Shown one piece after another: positions 40,435 through 48,714 of a stretch of DNA of 64,000 nucleotides. Below the pieces are notes generated by a model, which had not been told where the DNA came from, searched no databases, and saw only the letters and a list, made by a program, of their open reading frames with translations. Origin of the DNA: Kribbella catacumbae DSM 19601 (GTDB lineage Bacteria > Actinomycetota > Actinomycetes > Propionibacteriales > Kribbellaceae); NCBI RefSeq assembly GCF_000372465.1, contig NZ_AQUZ01000011.1, positions 124,001 to 188,000 of the forward strand. The letters run 5' to 3'. The translations under genes and the position numbers were made by a program. Numbering within the stretch: the stretch's first letter is position 1; each line of letters begins with the position of its first letter.

Positions 40435-42137
40435 CCACAGCCGATCAAAGCAAGCAGCTTGCGTCGTCGGAGCCGGTGGCCGGTTCCGACGACGAACTGC
40501 TGCGTGATCTGACCAGCGGCAGCGGTACTGCACGCGACTCGGTCACTGTCGGTGCATGGACGGCTCTGAGCCGTGGTACCGGCGTGGTCCGGGTGGTCGT
40601 GATCGGGGCCGTCCTCGGCCCGACCTTTCTCGGCAACACCTACCAGCTGACCAACTCACTGCCGAACCTCATCTACTACGGGTTCCTGGCCGGTTCGTTG
40701 TTCGTGTCGTTGCTAGTCCCAGCACTCGTCCAGCACATCGACAAGCACCGCCCGAAGGACGTTGCGAGAGTCAGCGGGGGATTCCTCGGCATCGCTCTCG
40801 TGCTGCTGGCCATGCTCGCGCCCGTGGCCGTAGTACTGCTTCCTGAGCTTCTGCGCGTGACCTCCCTCGGCGGTGTCGGCCTCAGCGGCTCGGAACTCCA
40901 GGACAGCGGCCAGATCGGCGTCACCAGGCTGTTGATCCTGCTGACCATCCCGCAGGTCTTCCTGTACGCCGTAGTGGGCTCGGCGACCGCCGTCATGTAC
41001 GCGCATCGCCGCTTCGCCCTAGCTGCCGCCGCCCCGCTGGTCGAGAACCTGGGCATCATCCTCGTCCTGGTTCTCGTCGGCATGACCTACGGAACCGGCA
41101 AAGAGCTGGGCTCGCAGTCGACCGGGGAGGTACTCCTGCTCGGCCTCGGGTCGACAGGTGCGGTCGCCTTGCACGCAGCGATCCAGTGGTGGGGAGCCCG
41201 CCGGTCAGGCATCCTCCTGCGTCCACGGGCCGGCTGGCGCGATCCCGAAGTGCTCGTAACGATCCGGAAGGCGCTGCGCTCGGTCAGCCAGGCGGGTCTG
41301 CTCGCCCTACAGCTCCTGGCGTTGTTGCTGGTCTCGAACCGGGTCGCAGGCGGTACTGTCGCCATACAGATGGCGTTGAACTTCTACTATCTGCCGATCG
41401 CGCTGGCTGCGACCCCAGTGGCCTTGGCGCTGCTGCCGAGGCTGTCGCGACTACACCAGAGTGACTCGACGGACGAATTCACGGGCACGTTCATCCAGGG
41501 GTTGGGGCTGGCCTTGTTCATGGCGATCCCCGCGGCGGTCGGCTTCGTCGTACTGGCCGATCCGATCGCGCACACCATCGCGGCCGGGCAGATGGCTTCG
41601 CCCGACGGCGTGCGGATGATCGCTGCCGGGCTTGCCGCGCTAGCGCTCGGTCTGGTCGGTGAGACGACGTTCTACGTGACCACCCAGGCGGCGTACGCGC
41701 GCGGTGACACCAGGACGCCACTGGTGTCGATGGCCCTGCAGGCGGGCATCTGCCTCACCCTGTGCGGCTTGGCGGCCTTCGCCCGGCCGAGCTTGTTGCT
41801 CCCGGCAATCGGTGCCGCGTACGCCGTGGCCGCGGTCATCGGCGGGGCGCACCTGTTCCTGCAGATGAGCCGGGGCTGGCCGCGGCGGGAGCTGTGGGCC
41901 TCCCTCGGCCGGATCGCGGTCGGCTCGGTCGTGATGGCGGTACCGGCGTACTTCAGTGCGCACCTGATCAGCTCGAACCTCGGCGGCAGGCCGGGGCAGG
42001 CGCTAGCGTTGGTTGCCGGCGCCGCCGTCGGTGTGCTCACGTTCGGCGTCACCCAGCTGGTACTGCGCTCGCCGGAGCTCGCCTGGTTGACCGCGGGACT
42101 CCGGGGTCGGCGTACTGCCAGTCAGGAGACCGGATGA
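40431..42137 (+). CDS. MurJ-type (MOP superfamily) lipid flippase
   Basis: A 568-residue membrane protein with about 14 transmembrane helices, resembling MurJ/MviN: early TALSRGTGVVRVVVIGAVLG, and LPNLIYYGFLAGSLFVSLLVP near residue 80. Its place between a priming transferase and a polymerase suggests it flips the lipid-linked repeat unit of this polysaccharide, doing the work of Wzx, rather than lipid II. I chose the TTG at 40431 because GGGGGAG precedes it; the frame is open from 40293. It overlaps its neighbours by 4 bp on each side. Confidence 0.82.
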   Translation: MTTADQSKQLASSEPVAGSDDELLRDLTSGSGTARDSVTVGAWTALSRGTGVVRVVVIGAVLGPTFLGNTYQLTNSLPNLIYYGFLAGSLFVSLLVPALVQHIDKHRPKDVARVSGGFLGIALVLLAMLAPVAVVLLPELLRVTSLGGVGLSGSELQDSGQIGVTRLLILLTIPQVFLYAVVGSATAVMYAHRRFALAAAAPLVENLGIILVLVLVGMTYGTGKELGSQSTGEVLLLGLGSTGAVALHAAIQWWGARRSGILLRPRAGWRDPEVLVTIRKALRSVSQAGLLALQLLALLLVSNRVAGGTVAIQMALNFYYLPIALAATPVALALLPRLSRLHQSDSTDEFTGTFIQGLGLALFMAIPAAVGFVVLADPIAHTIAAGQMASPDGVRMIAAGLAALALGLVGETTFYVTTQAAYARGDTRTPLVSMALQAGICLTLCGLAAFARPSLLLPAIGAAYAVAAVIGGAHLFLQMSRGWPRRELWASLGRIAVGSVVMAVPAYFSAHLISSNLGGRPGQALALVAGAAVGVLTFGVTQLVLRSPELAWLTAGLRGRRTASQETG

Positions 42138-43660
42138 CGGTCGCTGCTCCAAGTGCGGTGTTCGGAACCGGTCAGGCGACTGAGCGGCCTCGTCGGCTGC
42201 GCTTGGACCTGGCCGCCCTAGTGGTGGCCGGTGTCTGTCTCCCGGTTCTGACCGGCGCTTTGGTGGCAGTGTCGGCGACGCTGGCGCTCGCGGTGGCCGC
42301 AGTGATCGCACTGTCCGTACTGGTCTGGCGCAAGCCCGTCGTGGCGGCGTACTTGATCATCGCGCTGACTCCGCTGGTGGCCGGCATCGACCGCGGCCGC
42401 CTAGTGCCCGTACTGCGTCCGAACGAGGCGCTGGCCGTCTTCCTGGCCGGCATCCTGGCGCTGAGGTTCTTCGTCCAGTACCGCCCCGGTACTCCGTTGC
42501 GGTTGCGGATCGGCCGGATCGAGGCGTCGCTGGTCGCCATCGCGATCAGCAGCTCGATCCTGCCGCTGGCCTGGATGTTCCTGCAGGCCAAGGAGATCTC
42601 GGCCGACGACATCTCCTATGCGCTGGTGCTCTGGAAGTTCCTCGGCGTCTACGGCATCGTCCGCGCGACCGTGCACACCCAGCGGCAGGTCTGGTGCTGC
42701 CTGTGGGCGTCGATCGGCTCGGCCTTCATCCTCGGCGGGCTCGGCATCCTGCAGACCCTCGACGTGCCCGGTATCCGCCCGCTGCTGATGACGTACTGGA
42801 CGCCGTTCGGGTTCGAGGAGCAGCTGGAGATCCCGCGCGGCAGCTCGACGCTTTCGTTGCCAGCAGCAACTGCTGACGTGCTGATCTTCAACCTGGCGAT
42901 CGCGGTGGCGATGCTGTGGAAGGGTCGCCGGCAGATCGCGATCCTGGTGACGGCCTGCCTGGTCTGCGTGATCGGCACCTTCGCCGCGGGTGAGTTCTCC
43001 AGCGTGCTCGGCCTGATAGTCGCGGTGGTCTGCATCGCGCTGGCGCTGCGCCGGCTCGACCTGCTGAGCTACGCGCCGGTCGGGCTGTCCATCGCGGTGA
43101 TCGCCGCCTGGCCCGCGGTCACCCACCGGCTGGAGGGTTTCCAGTCGGCCAGCGGTCTGCCGAACAGCTGGATCGTGCGCTGGTACAACCTGGAGACCTA
43201 CTTCTGGCCGGACCTGTTCCAGGGGTCGAACATTCTTTTCGGCGTCCGGCCGTCAGCCCGGGTGGAGGTACTGACCCAGGGCACTGGCTACGTCTGGATC
43301 GAGAGCGGTTACACCTGGTTGCTGTGGGGTGGTGGGATCCCCCTTTTCGCAGCGTTCTGCTGGTTCGTCAGGGTCTCCCTGAAGGAGTTGTGGGCCCGCT
43401 GCCAGAACCTGGTGGACTGGAGCGCCGTAGCGGCCGTCGCCGCTTTCACCGCGGTCGTGGTCATCGTCGTCCTGATGAACTTCGACCCGCATCTGACCTA
43501 TCGGGGCACCGCGGACCTGCTCTTCGCGCTGCTCGCGCTGGCTGCCGTCGGTAAGGATCCGCCGGACACAGCTGAGCGACAAGTACTACAGAAGACTGTC
43601 GGAGAGCGTCAACGGGGGGCGATGATGAGGTCAGAAGACACTACGGGAGTGCCCAGATGA
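42134..43660 (+). CDS. O-antigen ligase/polymerase-like membrane protein
   Basis: A 508-residue polytopic protein with about ten or more hydrophobic segments and a large extracytoplasmic loop near 350-410, a layout typical of Wzy polymerases and WaaL ligases. There is a clear WIESGYTWLLWGGGIPLF segment near 395. Residue-level assignment is not possible. It lies between the flippase and the chain-length protein, the normal place for the polymerase. The start overlaps the flippase stop (ATGA). Confidence 0.78.
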   Translation: MTVAAPSAVFGTGQATERPRRLRLDLAALVVAGVCLPVLTGALVAVSATLALAVAAVIALSVLVWRKPVVAAYLIIALTPLVAGIDRGRLVPVLRPNEALAVFLAGILALRFFVQYRPGTPLRLRIGRIEASLVAIAISSSILPLAWMFLQAKEISADDISYALVLWKFLGVYGIVRATVHTQRQVWCCLWASIGSAFILGGLGILQTLDVPGIRPLLMTYWTPFGFEEQLEIPRGSSTLSLPAATADVLIFNLAIAVAMLWKGRRQIAILVTACLVCVIGTFAAGEFSSVLGLIVAVVCIALALRRLDLLSYAPVGLSIAVIAAWPAVTHRLEGFQSASGLPNSWIVRWYNLETYFWPDLFQGSNILFGVRPSARVEVLTQGTGYVWIESGYTWLLWGGGIPLFAAFCWFVRVSLKELWARCQNLVDWSAVAAVAAFTAVVVIVVLMNFDPHLTYRGTADLLFALLALAAVGKDPPDTAERQVLQKTVGERQRGAMMRSEDTTGVPR

Positions 43661-45039
43661 GCCGGTTCAGTCATGGCAGCGCGACATCACGGGGGATCGT
43701 TCGCAGCTATCTGTGGGTGATAATCCTGGTCACGCTGCTGACGGCGGCCGCCGCCGGAGCCACTGTGATGGCCCGTCCGAAGGTGTACGTCGGTGCCGCC
43801 CAGGTGGTCGTCTACCCGGACGCCGCTCGTGGTGGTGGCTCGGTGGCGCCCGACATGGGCACCGAGCGCGAGGTGGCGAACTCCGGTCTCGTCTCGGTCG
43901 CAGCGGCCAAGGCGATGGGCATCGGCGTCACCGAGGCGACCGAGGCGCTCTCGGTCTCCGTGCCGGTCGACGCCCACGTGCTGCAGTTCAAGTACACCTC
44001 GGCGAACCGCTCGCAGGCGCTGGCCGGTGCGGCCGCGTTCACCGAGGCCTACATCGACTACCGCAACAAGGGCCGGACGACGAAACTCGCCGAGGTGATC
44101 TCCCCGGCGACCGTGCCGACCGACCCGAAGGAGGCGAACCTCCCGCTGATCATCGGCCTCGGCCTGGTGCTCGGCGTGATGCTCGGCATCGGTTTCGCCT
44201 TCGTCTGGGACCGCGTCCGCGGCCGGCTCAGAGGAGCCGCCGACGTCACCCGGCAGACCGGACTGCCCGTGCTCGCCCAGGTCCCAGCCATCAAGCAGTA
44301 CTTCCCGCTGGCGCCACAGGTCGGACCGTCGACACCTTCACGCGAGGTCTTCGGCTACCTGGCGGCGCATCTGACCACCCTGACGACGAGGGGCAAGGGC
44401 GCCTCGCTGCTGGTCACCAGCCCGTCGCCGGTGGCCGGCAAGACCACTGTCGCCGCGCACCTGGCGATCGCGATGGCTGCCACCGGCAAGGAGGTCGTGC
44501 TGATCGGAGGCGACCTGAGGCACCCCGATCTGCACCTACTGTTTGGGCTCCCGCTGACGCCGGGGCTGACCGACGTACTGGCTGACTCGAGCAAGCTGGA
44601 GCGGTCGGTGCAGTCGACCGAGTTCGTCAACCTGCGGGTGCTGCCGGGCGGTACGCCGCGGATGGGCGCCTGGTTCAACGTCGAGGACCTCGAACTGTTG
44701 CTGCAGGCACTCTCCAAGCACTCGTTCGTCATCGTCGACGCGCCGACCGCGATCGGCGCGACCGAATCGGCCGTGCTGGCCGGGCGGACCGACTTCACCC
44801 TGCTGGTCGTGGACGGCCAGCGGGGCTCACGTGCGACAGCCGCGGAGGCAGTCTCGGCACTCAACGGGGTCGGTGGAAATCTCATCGGCTGCGTGACGAA
44901 CAGCCCGCGGTCGCGGCGGTTCAAGCGCAAGACAGTGCCGGCGTCCTTCGAGCCACGAAGCCGTCAGGAGGAGGAGCGGGCCGACGGCGACCCGGTCGGT
45001 GACGGCCCGGTTGCCAAGTCCTCGCATGTCGGACACTGA
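43657..45039 (+). CDS. Wzz-type chain-length protein fused to a BY-kinase-like ATPase
   Basis: A 460-residue protein with two transmembrane segments (about 18-38 and 163-183) around an extracytoplasmic Wzz domain, then a CapB/Wzc-type ATPase. Walker A is SPVAGKTT at 257-264 and Walker B FVIVDAP near 357-363. The Walker A' motif reads LIGGDLR, with Gly284 in place of the first Asp. No Tyr occurs after about residue 234, so the usual C-terminal tyrosine cluster is absent. It probably sets polymer length; kinase activity is doubtful. The ATG overlaps the upstream TGA. Confidence 0.85.
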   Translation: MSRFSHGSATSRGIVRSYLWVIILVTLLTAAAAGATVMARPKVYVGAAQVVVYPDAARGGGSVAPDMGTEREVANSGLVSVAAAKAMGIGVTEATEALSVSVPVDAHVLQFKYTSANRSQALAGAAAFTEAYIDYRNKGRTTKLAEVISPATVPTDPKEANLPLIIGLGLVLGVMLGIGFAFVWDRVRGRLRGAADVTRQTGLPVLAQVPAIKQYFPLAPQVGPSTPSREVFGYLAAHLTTLTTRGKGASLLVTSPSPVAGKTTVAAHLAIAMAATGKEVVLIGGDLRHPDLHLLFGLPLTPGLTDVLADSSKLERSVQSTEFVNLRVLPGGTPRMGAWFNVEDLELLLQALSKHSFVIVDAPTAIGATESAVLAGRTDFTLLVVDGQRGSRATAAEAVSALNGVGGNLIGCVTNSPRSRRFKRKTVPASFEPRSRQEEERADGDPVGDGPVAKSSHVGH

Positions 45040-46036
45040 CCGGATGCGTCTGCAGAGCCGGTTGCATAGGCGCGTACTGCGGGGCCTGGTTGCACTGACG
45101 ACCCTGGCGGGTGTCTACGTCGCGTTGCCGGGGTTGCACAGCCCGGGGGACAATCCGCCGCCGGCCGAGGGCTACTGGCAGACCATGCCGACAGGGTCCT
45201 GGGCCCAGCTACCGAGCGAGGCCGAGTGCAAGGACCGGGTGCACCGGTCGAAGTGGGAGCCGCGCCCGGGCAACCGCACGCCCAACGAGACGATGCCGGC
45301 CGTAGAAGCAGTGCGCACCTCGCTGGCAGCCCGGCCGCGGGCAACCCCCGCGGAAGCGTACGACGCTCGCTGGGACAGCCTGCTGCTGGCCCGGGTCACC
45401 GGACACCACACCGGTACTACGGACGAGAACATCCAGTGGGCAGCCTGCAAGTGGGGTCTCGCCGACAACCTGGTCCGGGCCGTCGCGCTGACCGAGTCCA
45501 CCTGGTACCAGAAGGACCTCTACCCGTCCGGCGCCTGCGTGGAGAAGCGCGGCTGCGGTGACCTGTTCCCAGGGCCGACTGCGGCCTCGCGCGTGTACTG
45601 CAACGAGATCAAGCTCGCCGGCTACGACTACCAGCGCGACTACGGCCAGGACCTGTGCCCGAAGACGTTCTCGATCATCGGCGTGATGTCGTGGCACGAT
45701 CCGGCCTGGGGCCGGATGTCCGGCAACCAGAACGGGACCTTCCCGTTCAACCGCGACTCGACGGCCTTCGCGCTCGACTACTACGGCGCCTACATCCGTG
45801 GCTGCCTCGAGGGCTGGGCCTGGTGGCTGACCGGCAAGGACAACCCGGTCGATCCCGCCAAGCGGCTGGACGGTTGTATCGGTGCCTGGTTCGCGGGCGC
45901 CTGGCGTACGAAGCCTGCCGACGACTACATCGCCCTGGTGCAGAAGACGATGCGGGAGCGGCCCTGGCTGAACAGGACCTGGGCCTCACCGTCAGCCGTT
46001 TGCTCCTGGCTCCGCGGTTGCGGCGGCAACGGCTGA
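45026..46036 (+). CDS. Lytic-transglycosylase-like exported protein
   Basis: A 336-residue protein with an N-terminal hydrophobic segment (VLRGLVALTTLAGVYVALPGL) that acts as signal or anchor. The core resembles lysozyme-like SLT domains: DNLVRAVALTESTWYQKDL, in which the Glu could be catalytic, followed by several Cys-containing segments. In a polysaccharide locus it may open peptidoglycan for the export machine or cut the polymer. The start is uncertain: 45026 overlaps the kinase gene, and in-frame 45044 is also possible. The last 45 bp overlap the convergent glycosyltransferase. Confidence 0.65.
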   Translation: MSDTDRMRLQSRLHRRVLRGLVALTTLAGVYVALPGLHSPGDNPPPAEGYWQTMPTGSWAQLPSEAECKDRVHRSKWEPRPGNRTPNETMPAVEAVRTSLAARPRATPAEAYDARWDSLLLARVTGHHTGTTDENIQWAACKWGLADNLVRAVALTESTWYQKDLYPSGACVEKRGCGDLFPGPTAASRVYCNEIKLAGYDYQRDYGQDLCPKTFSIIGVMSWHDPAWGRMSGNQNGTFPFNRDSTAFALDYYGAYIRGCLEGWAWWLTGKDNPVDPAKRLDGCIGAWFAGAWRTKPADDYIALVQKTMRERPWLNRTWASPSAVCSWLRGCGGNG

Positions 46037-47281
46037 CGGGTCGCAGCCGATCGCCTTCAGGTAGATGGGCGTCTGCCGCTCCCAGGCCAGCTGCTCGGTG
46101 ATCAACCGCCGGCCGGTGTCGCCGAGCTGCTTGCGGGTGGTCGGGTCGTCCAGCAGGGCGACCACCTCGGAGGCGATCGTGGGGACGTCGCCGGCGGGCG
46201 TGAACACCCCGGCGCCGTCGGCGAGCAGCCTGCTCTCCTGCAGGTCGAAACAGACCACCGGAAGCCCCTGAGCCATGTACTCCATCACCTTCACCGGCGA
46301 CACCTCCACCTGGAGGCTGCAGTCGATGCCGAGGTCCGCCGTCGCCAGGTAGCTGAACAGCTCCTTCTCGGGAATCCAGCCAGGGAAGGTGATCCAGCGC
46401 TCCAGTCCCAGCTCGATCGTCAGCTGGCGGAGCTCGTCGAGGCACTCGCCGTCGCCGAGGATGACGAAGCCACAGTCCTCCCGGCCGAGGTCGCGGACCA
46501 CGTACTCCGCCACCTTCACCACCAGGTCGACCCGGTCCTGGCGGCCCATCTTGCCGCACCACGCGACCAGGTAGCGGTGCTCGCCGTGCAGGCTCGGCTC
46601 GGGCACCGCGAGCGAAGTACGGGCTAGCACTGGGCCGTTGTAGACAAGGGAGACGGCACCTCCCCGTTCATTCGCCCCCTTTTCACCCTCTTTGGACCTC
46701 CCCGGTCGACGGCGAACAAGCCGGGAGGGTGAAAAGGGGGCGAATGAACGGGGAGGTGCTCCGGCTTCCACCATCCGGTTCTTCAGGTAGGAGTTCACCG
46801 TGAGGCTGTGGTGGGCGACTCGCTGACTACGCCGTTCGAGCCAGTGCAGCGCCTTGAGCATGAGCTTGGGCGGTTCGTCGTACCGGTTGCCGAGCAGTTC
46901 GGGCATCAGGTCCCGCTGGTCGACCAGGATCCGGGTACCGGCCCAGCGCAGTACCCAGGCCAGCGGGAAGTAGATGTCCGGTGGCTGGCAGATCTGCAGT
47001 ACGTCGATCCGTCCGCGCAGCCGCAACCGCAACAGGTACCAGCTGGCCCAGGCGAAGGACTGCAGATACTCGCCGACATACCCCACCGGCCCTGACGGCT
47101 GCTTGGGCGCGGGGTACTCGTAGATCGTCAGTCCCGGTACGTCGCGGTAGCGGTCGTTGTCGTCGTCGCGCATGGTGATGACCGACAGCTCTACACCGGC
47201 AGCCAGGAGGTCGTCCACCTGCTTGCGCAGCCGGGTGTCGACTCCCAGCGCGACGTTCTCAACAATGACCGCAACGTGCAT
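45992..47281 (-). CDS. GT4-family glycosyltransferase with an in-frame palindrome insertion
   Basis: A 429-residue GT-B glycosyltransferase. The N-terminal domain starts MHVAVIVENVALGVDTRLRK and the C-terminal half carries GDGECLDELRQL, WIPEKELFSYLATADLGIDC and the sugar-nucleotide-binding VSPVKVMEYMAQGLPVVCF. Residues about 175-209 are encoded by palindrome copy C and interrupt the linker between MVEAGAPP and VSLVYNGPV. The insertion keeps the frame, so the enzyme may still be active. It is the last gene of the leftward four-gene operon (2 bp after the deacetylase-like gene). Its 3' end overlaps the convergent gene by 45 bp. Confidence 0.87.
   Translation of the reverse strand: MHVAVIVENVALGVDTRLRKQVDDLLAAGVELSVITMRDDDNDRYRDVPGLTIYEYPAPKQPSGPVGYVGEYLQSFAWASWYLLRLRLRGRIDVLQICQPPDIYFPLAWVLRWAGTRILVDQRDLMPELLGNRYDEPPKLMLKALHWLERRSQRVAHHSLTVNSYLKNRMVEAGAPPRSFAPFSPSRLVRRRPGRSKEGEKGANERGGAVSLVYNGPVLARTSLAVPEPSLHGEHRYLVAWCGKMGRQDRVDLVVKVAEYVVRDLGREDCGFVILGDGECLDELRQLTIELGLERWITFPGWIPEKELFSYLATADLGIDCSLQVEVSPVKVMEYMAQGLPVVCFDLQESRLLADGAGVFTPAGDVPTIASEVVALLDDPTTRKQLGDTGRRLITEQLAWERQTPIYLKAIGCDPSAVAAATAEPGANG
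46656..46759. repeat. Dispersed palindrome, copy C, inside a coding sequence
   Basis: Perfect 35-bp arms at 46656-46690 and 46725-46759, 34-base loop. The arms contain the shared core CGTTCATTCGCCCCCTTTTC plus an extra GCACCTCC outer extension. It lies within the glycosyltransferase gene and reads through as about 34 codons, including SFAPFSP and GEKGANER. Confidence 0.92.
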
Positions 47282-47283
47282 AC

Positions 47284-48714
47284 CTAGGCCTCCTGGTCGG
47301 CAAGTACTGCGTGTTTAACCTGACCGCGGCCCGCAGCGGGTCCCGTTAACGTCCAACCGTCAGGGCTCTGCCGTAGCTCAGTGGAGGCTCGGTCACGCCA
47401 CCACGACGCCACCTCTCGCGGCAGTGCCTGCCAGGCCGTCTCATCGCCCTGGAACTCGTCCAGCAGTTGCTGCCACCCTTTGGCCAGTCGCGGGTCGACG
47501 GCGTAGTCCGGATGCGCGAGCACCAGCACCATCCCGCGCCGGTCCCGGATCTCGCGAGCCTTGCTGACCCACAACTCACCGTCCTCATGCTGCAGGATCT
47601 CGAATAGCGTGTGGTCCTGCGGCAGCGTGATCGGCAGCTCGACCAGGTCCTCGTTGAAGAACGGCAGGTAGGTGCAGCAGCCACCGGGCTGTGGCTCATA
47701 GGGGTCCGTGTCCGTGTACGACGAGTCGTAGTCGAAGCCCATCGTCGGCATCAGCTCCCAGGACCGCTGGGTCGCGGGGGAGCGGAACCCGACCGCACCC
47801 CACCTGTCCGCATGCTTGCGCATCGCCGGCAGCCGCTGGCCCAGCAGCCGCTTGGACGCCACGTCCCGCCCGTCATGCCGCAGGCCGTGTACTCCGACCT
47901 CGCACCCGTCGGCGGTCACCTTGGCGACCGTCTCGTCCGAGACCTCATACCGCTCGGCCACGAAGTTCCAGGAAGACCGGTAGCCCCTATCGCGCTCCGG
48001 TGCCCGCAGCAGCTCCATTTCGTCGCGCCCGAAGGCCGTCTCGACGTCATGGGTGAGCACCATCGCCCAGGACCGCCCGTCCGGCCACAGGTCGATCCAC
48101 GGCACCGGCGTACCGGCCAGGCGGGTGGTCAGGTCGAACAGCCAGTCATAGAACGTGTGCAGGCTGTGTTCGATCGGCCAGGCTGGGAAGGACGGTGTGT
48201 TCTGGTGCCTTGCGAGCGTCCGGCGCATCCGTAGCTGCAGTGGCCGGGGGAGCAGCGGGCGGACGACGTAGTACCCCTGGACCATGCCCTTGCGGAGCAG
48301 GCGCTTGATGTTGGCACTACCGACTGTCTTGTAGCGCTCTGACCAGAGGAAGGTCATCGCCTCGCCGGGGTCGAGCGGCAGGAACACGTTGCCCTGCTGG
48401 TCTTCCCACACGGCCCCGACCTCGGTGCCGTGGCTGTCGAGGATGGGCTCGACCTTGCGCCAGCTGTCGTCGACCGGGGACAACGCAGTACCGGTGTAGA
48501 GGTGGCAGACGATCGAGAAGCCGGCCAGTTGGTAGCGACCGGCCCTGTAGTCGCTGCGCGCCGGTCGTCCGCCGGCAGCTCGGACCCAAGTGAGCTGGCG
48601 GCCGGAGGTGCCTGCCGTGATCGTCCCTAGCCGAGTCTCCAGCGCATCGCCGCTGAGGTCGTACGGAACGCGGAAGTAGTCGAAGAAGGCGAAGGCATGC
48701 GTCGACTCGAACAT
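47284..48714 (-). CDS. Polysaccharide deacetylase-like (NodB-fold) protein
   Basis: A 476-residue protein without signal peptide. The C-terminal half resembles the NodB fold: THDVE at 221-225 in place of the usual T(F/Y)DDG, HGLRHDGRD at 276-284 as the metal His-x-x-x-His, FRSPATQRSW, and a later LAHPDY. The first Asp of the canonical DD is replaced by His-Asp, so the activity is uncertain. The N-terminal 190 residues are not recognised. I chose the ATG at 48714, which overlaps the ATP-grasp stop (ATGA); the frame is open to 48927. Confidence 0.78.
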   Translation of the reverse strand: MFESTHAFAFFDYFRVPYDLSGDALETRLGTITAGTSGRQLTWVRAAGGRPARSDYRAGRYQLAGFSIVCHLYTGTALSPVDDSWRKVEPILDSHGTEVGAVWEDQQGNVFLPLDPGEAMTFLWSERYKTVGSANIKRLLRKGMVQGYYVVRPLLPRPLQLRMRRTLARHQNTPSFPAWPIEHSLHTFYDWLFDLTTRLAGTPVPWIDLWPDGRSWAMVLTHDVETAFGRDEMELLRAPERDRGYRSSWNFVAERYEVSDETVAKVTADGCEVGVHGLRHDGRDVASKRLLGQRLPAMRKHADRWGAVGFRSPATQRSWELMPTMGFDYDSSYTDTDPYEPQPGGCCTYLPFFNEDLVELPITLPQDHTLFEILQHEDGELWVSKAREIRDRRGMVLVLAHPDYAVDPRLAKGWQQLLDEFQGDETAWQALPREVASWWRDRASTELRQSPDGWTLTGPAAGRGQVKHAVLADQEA

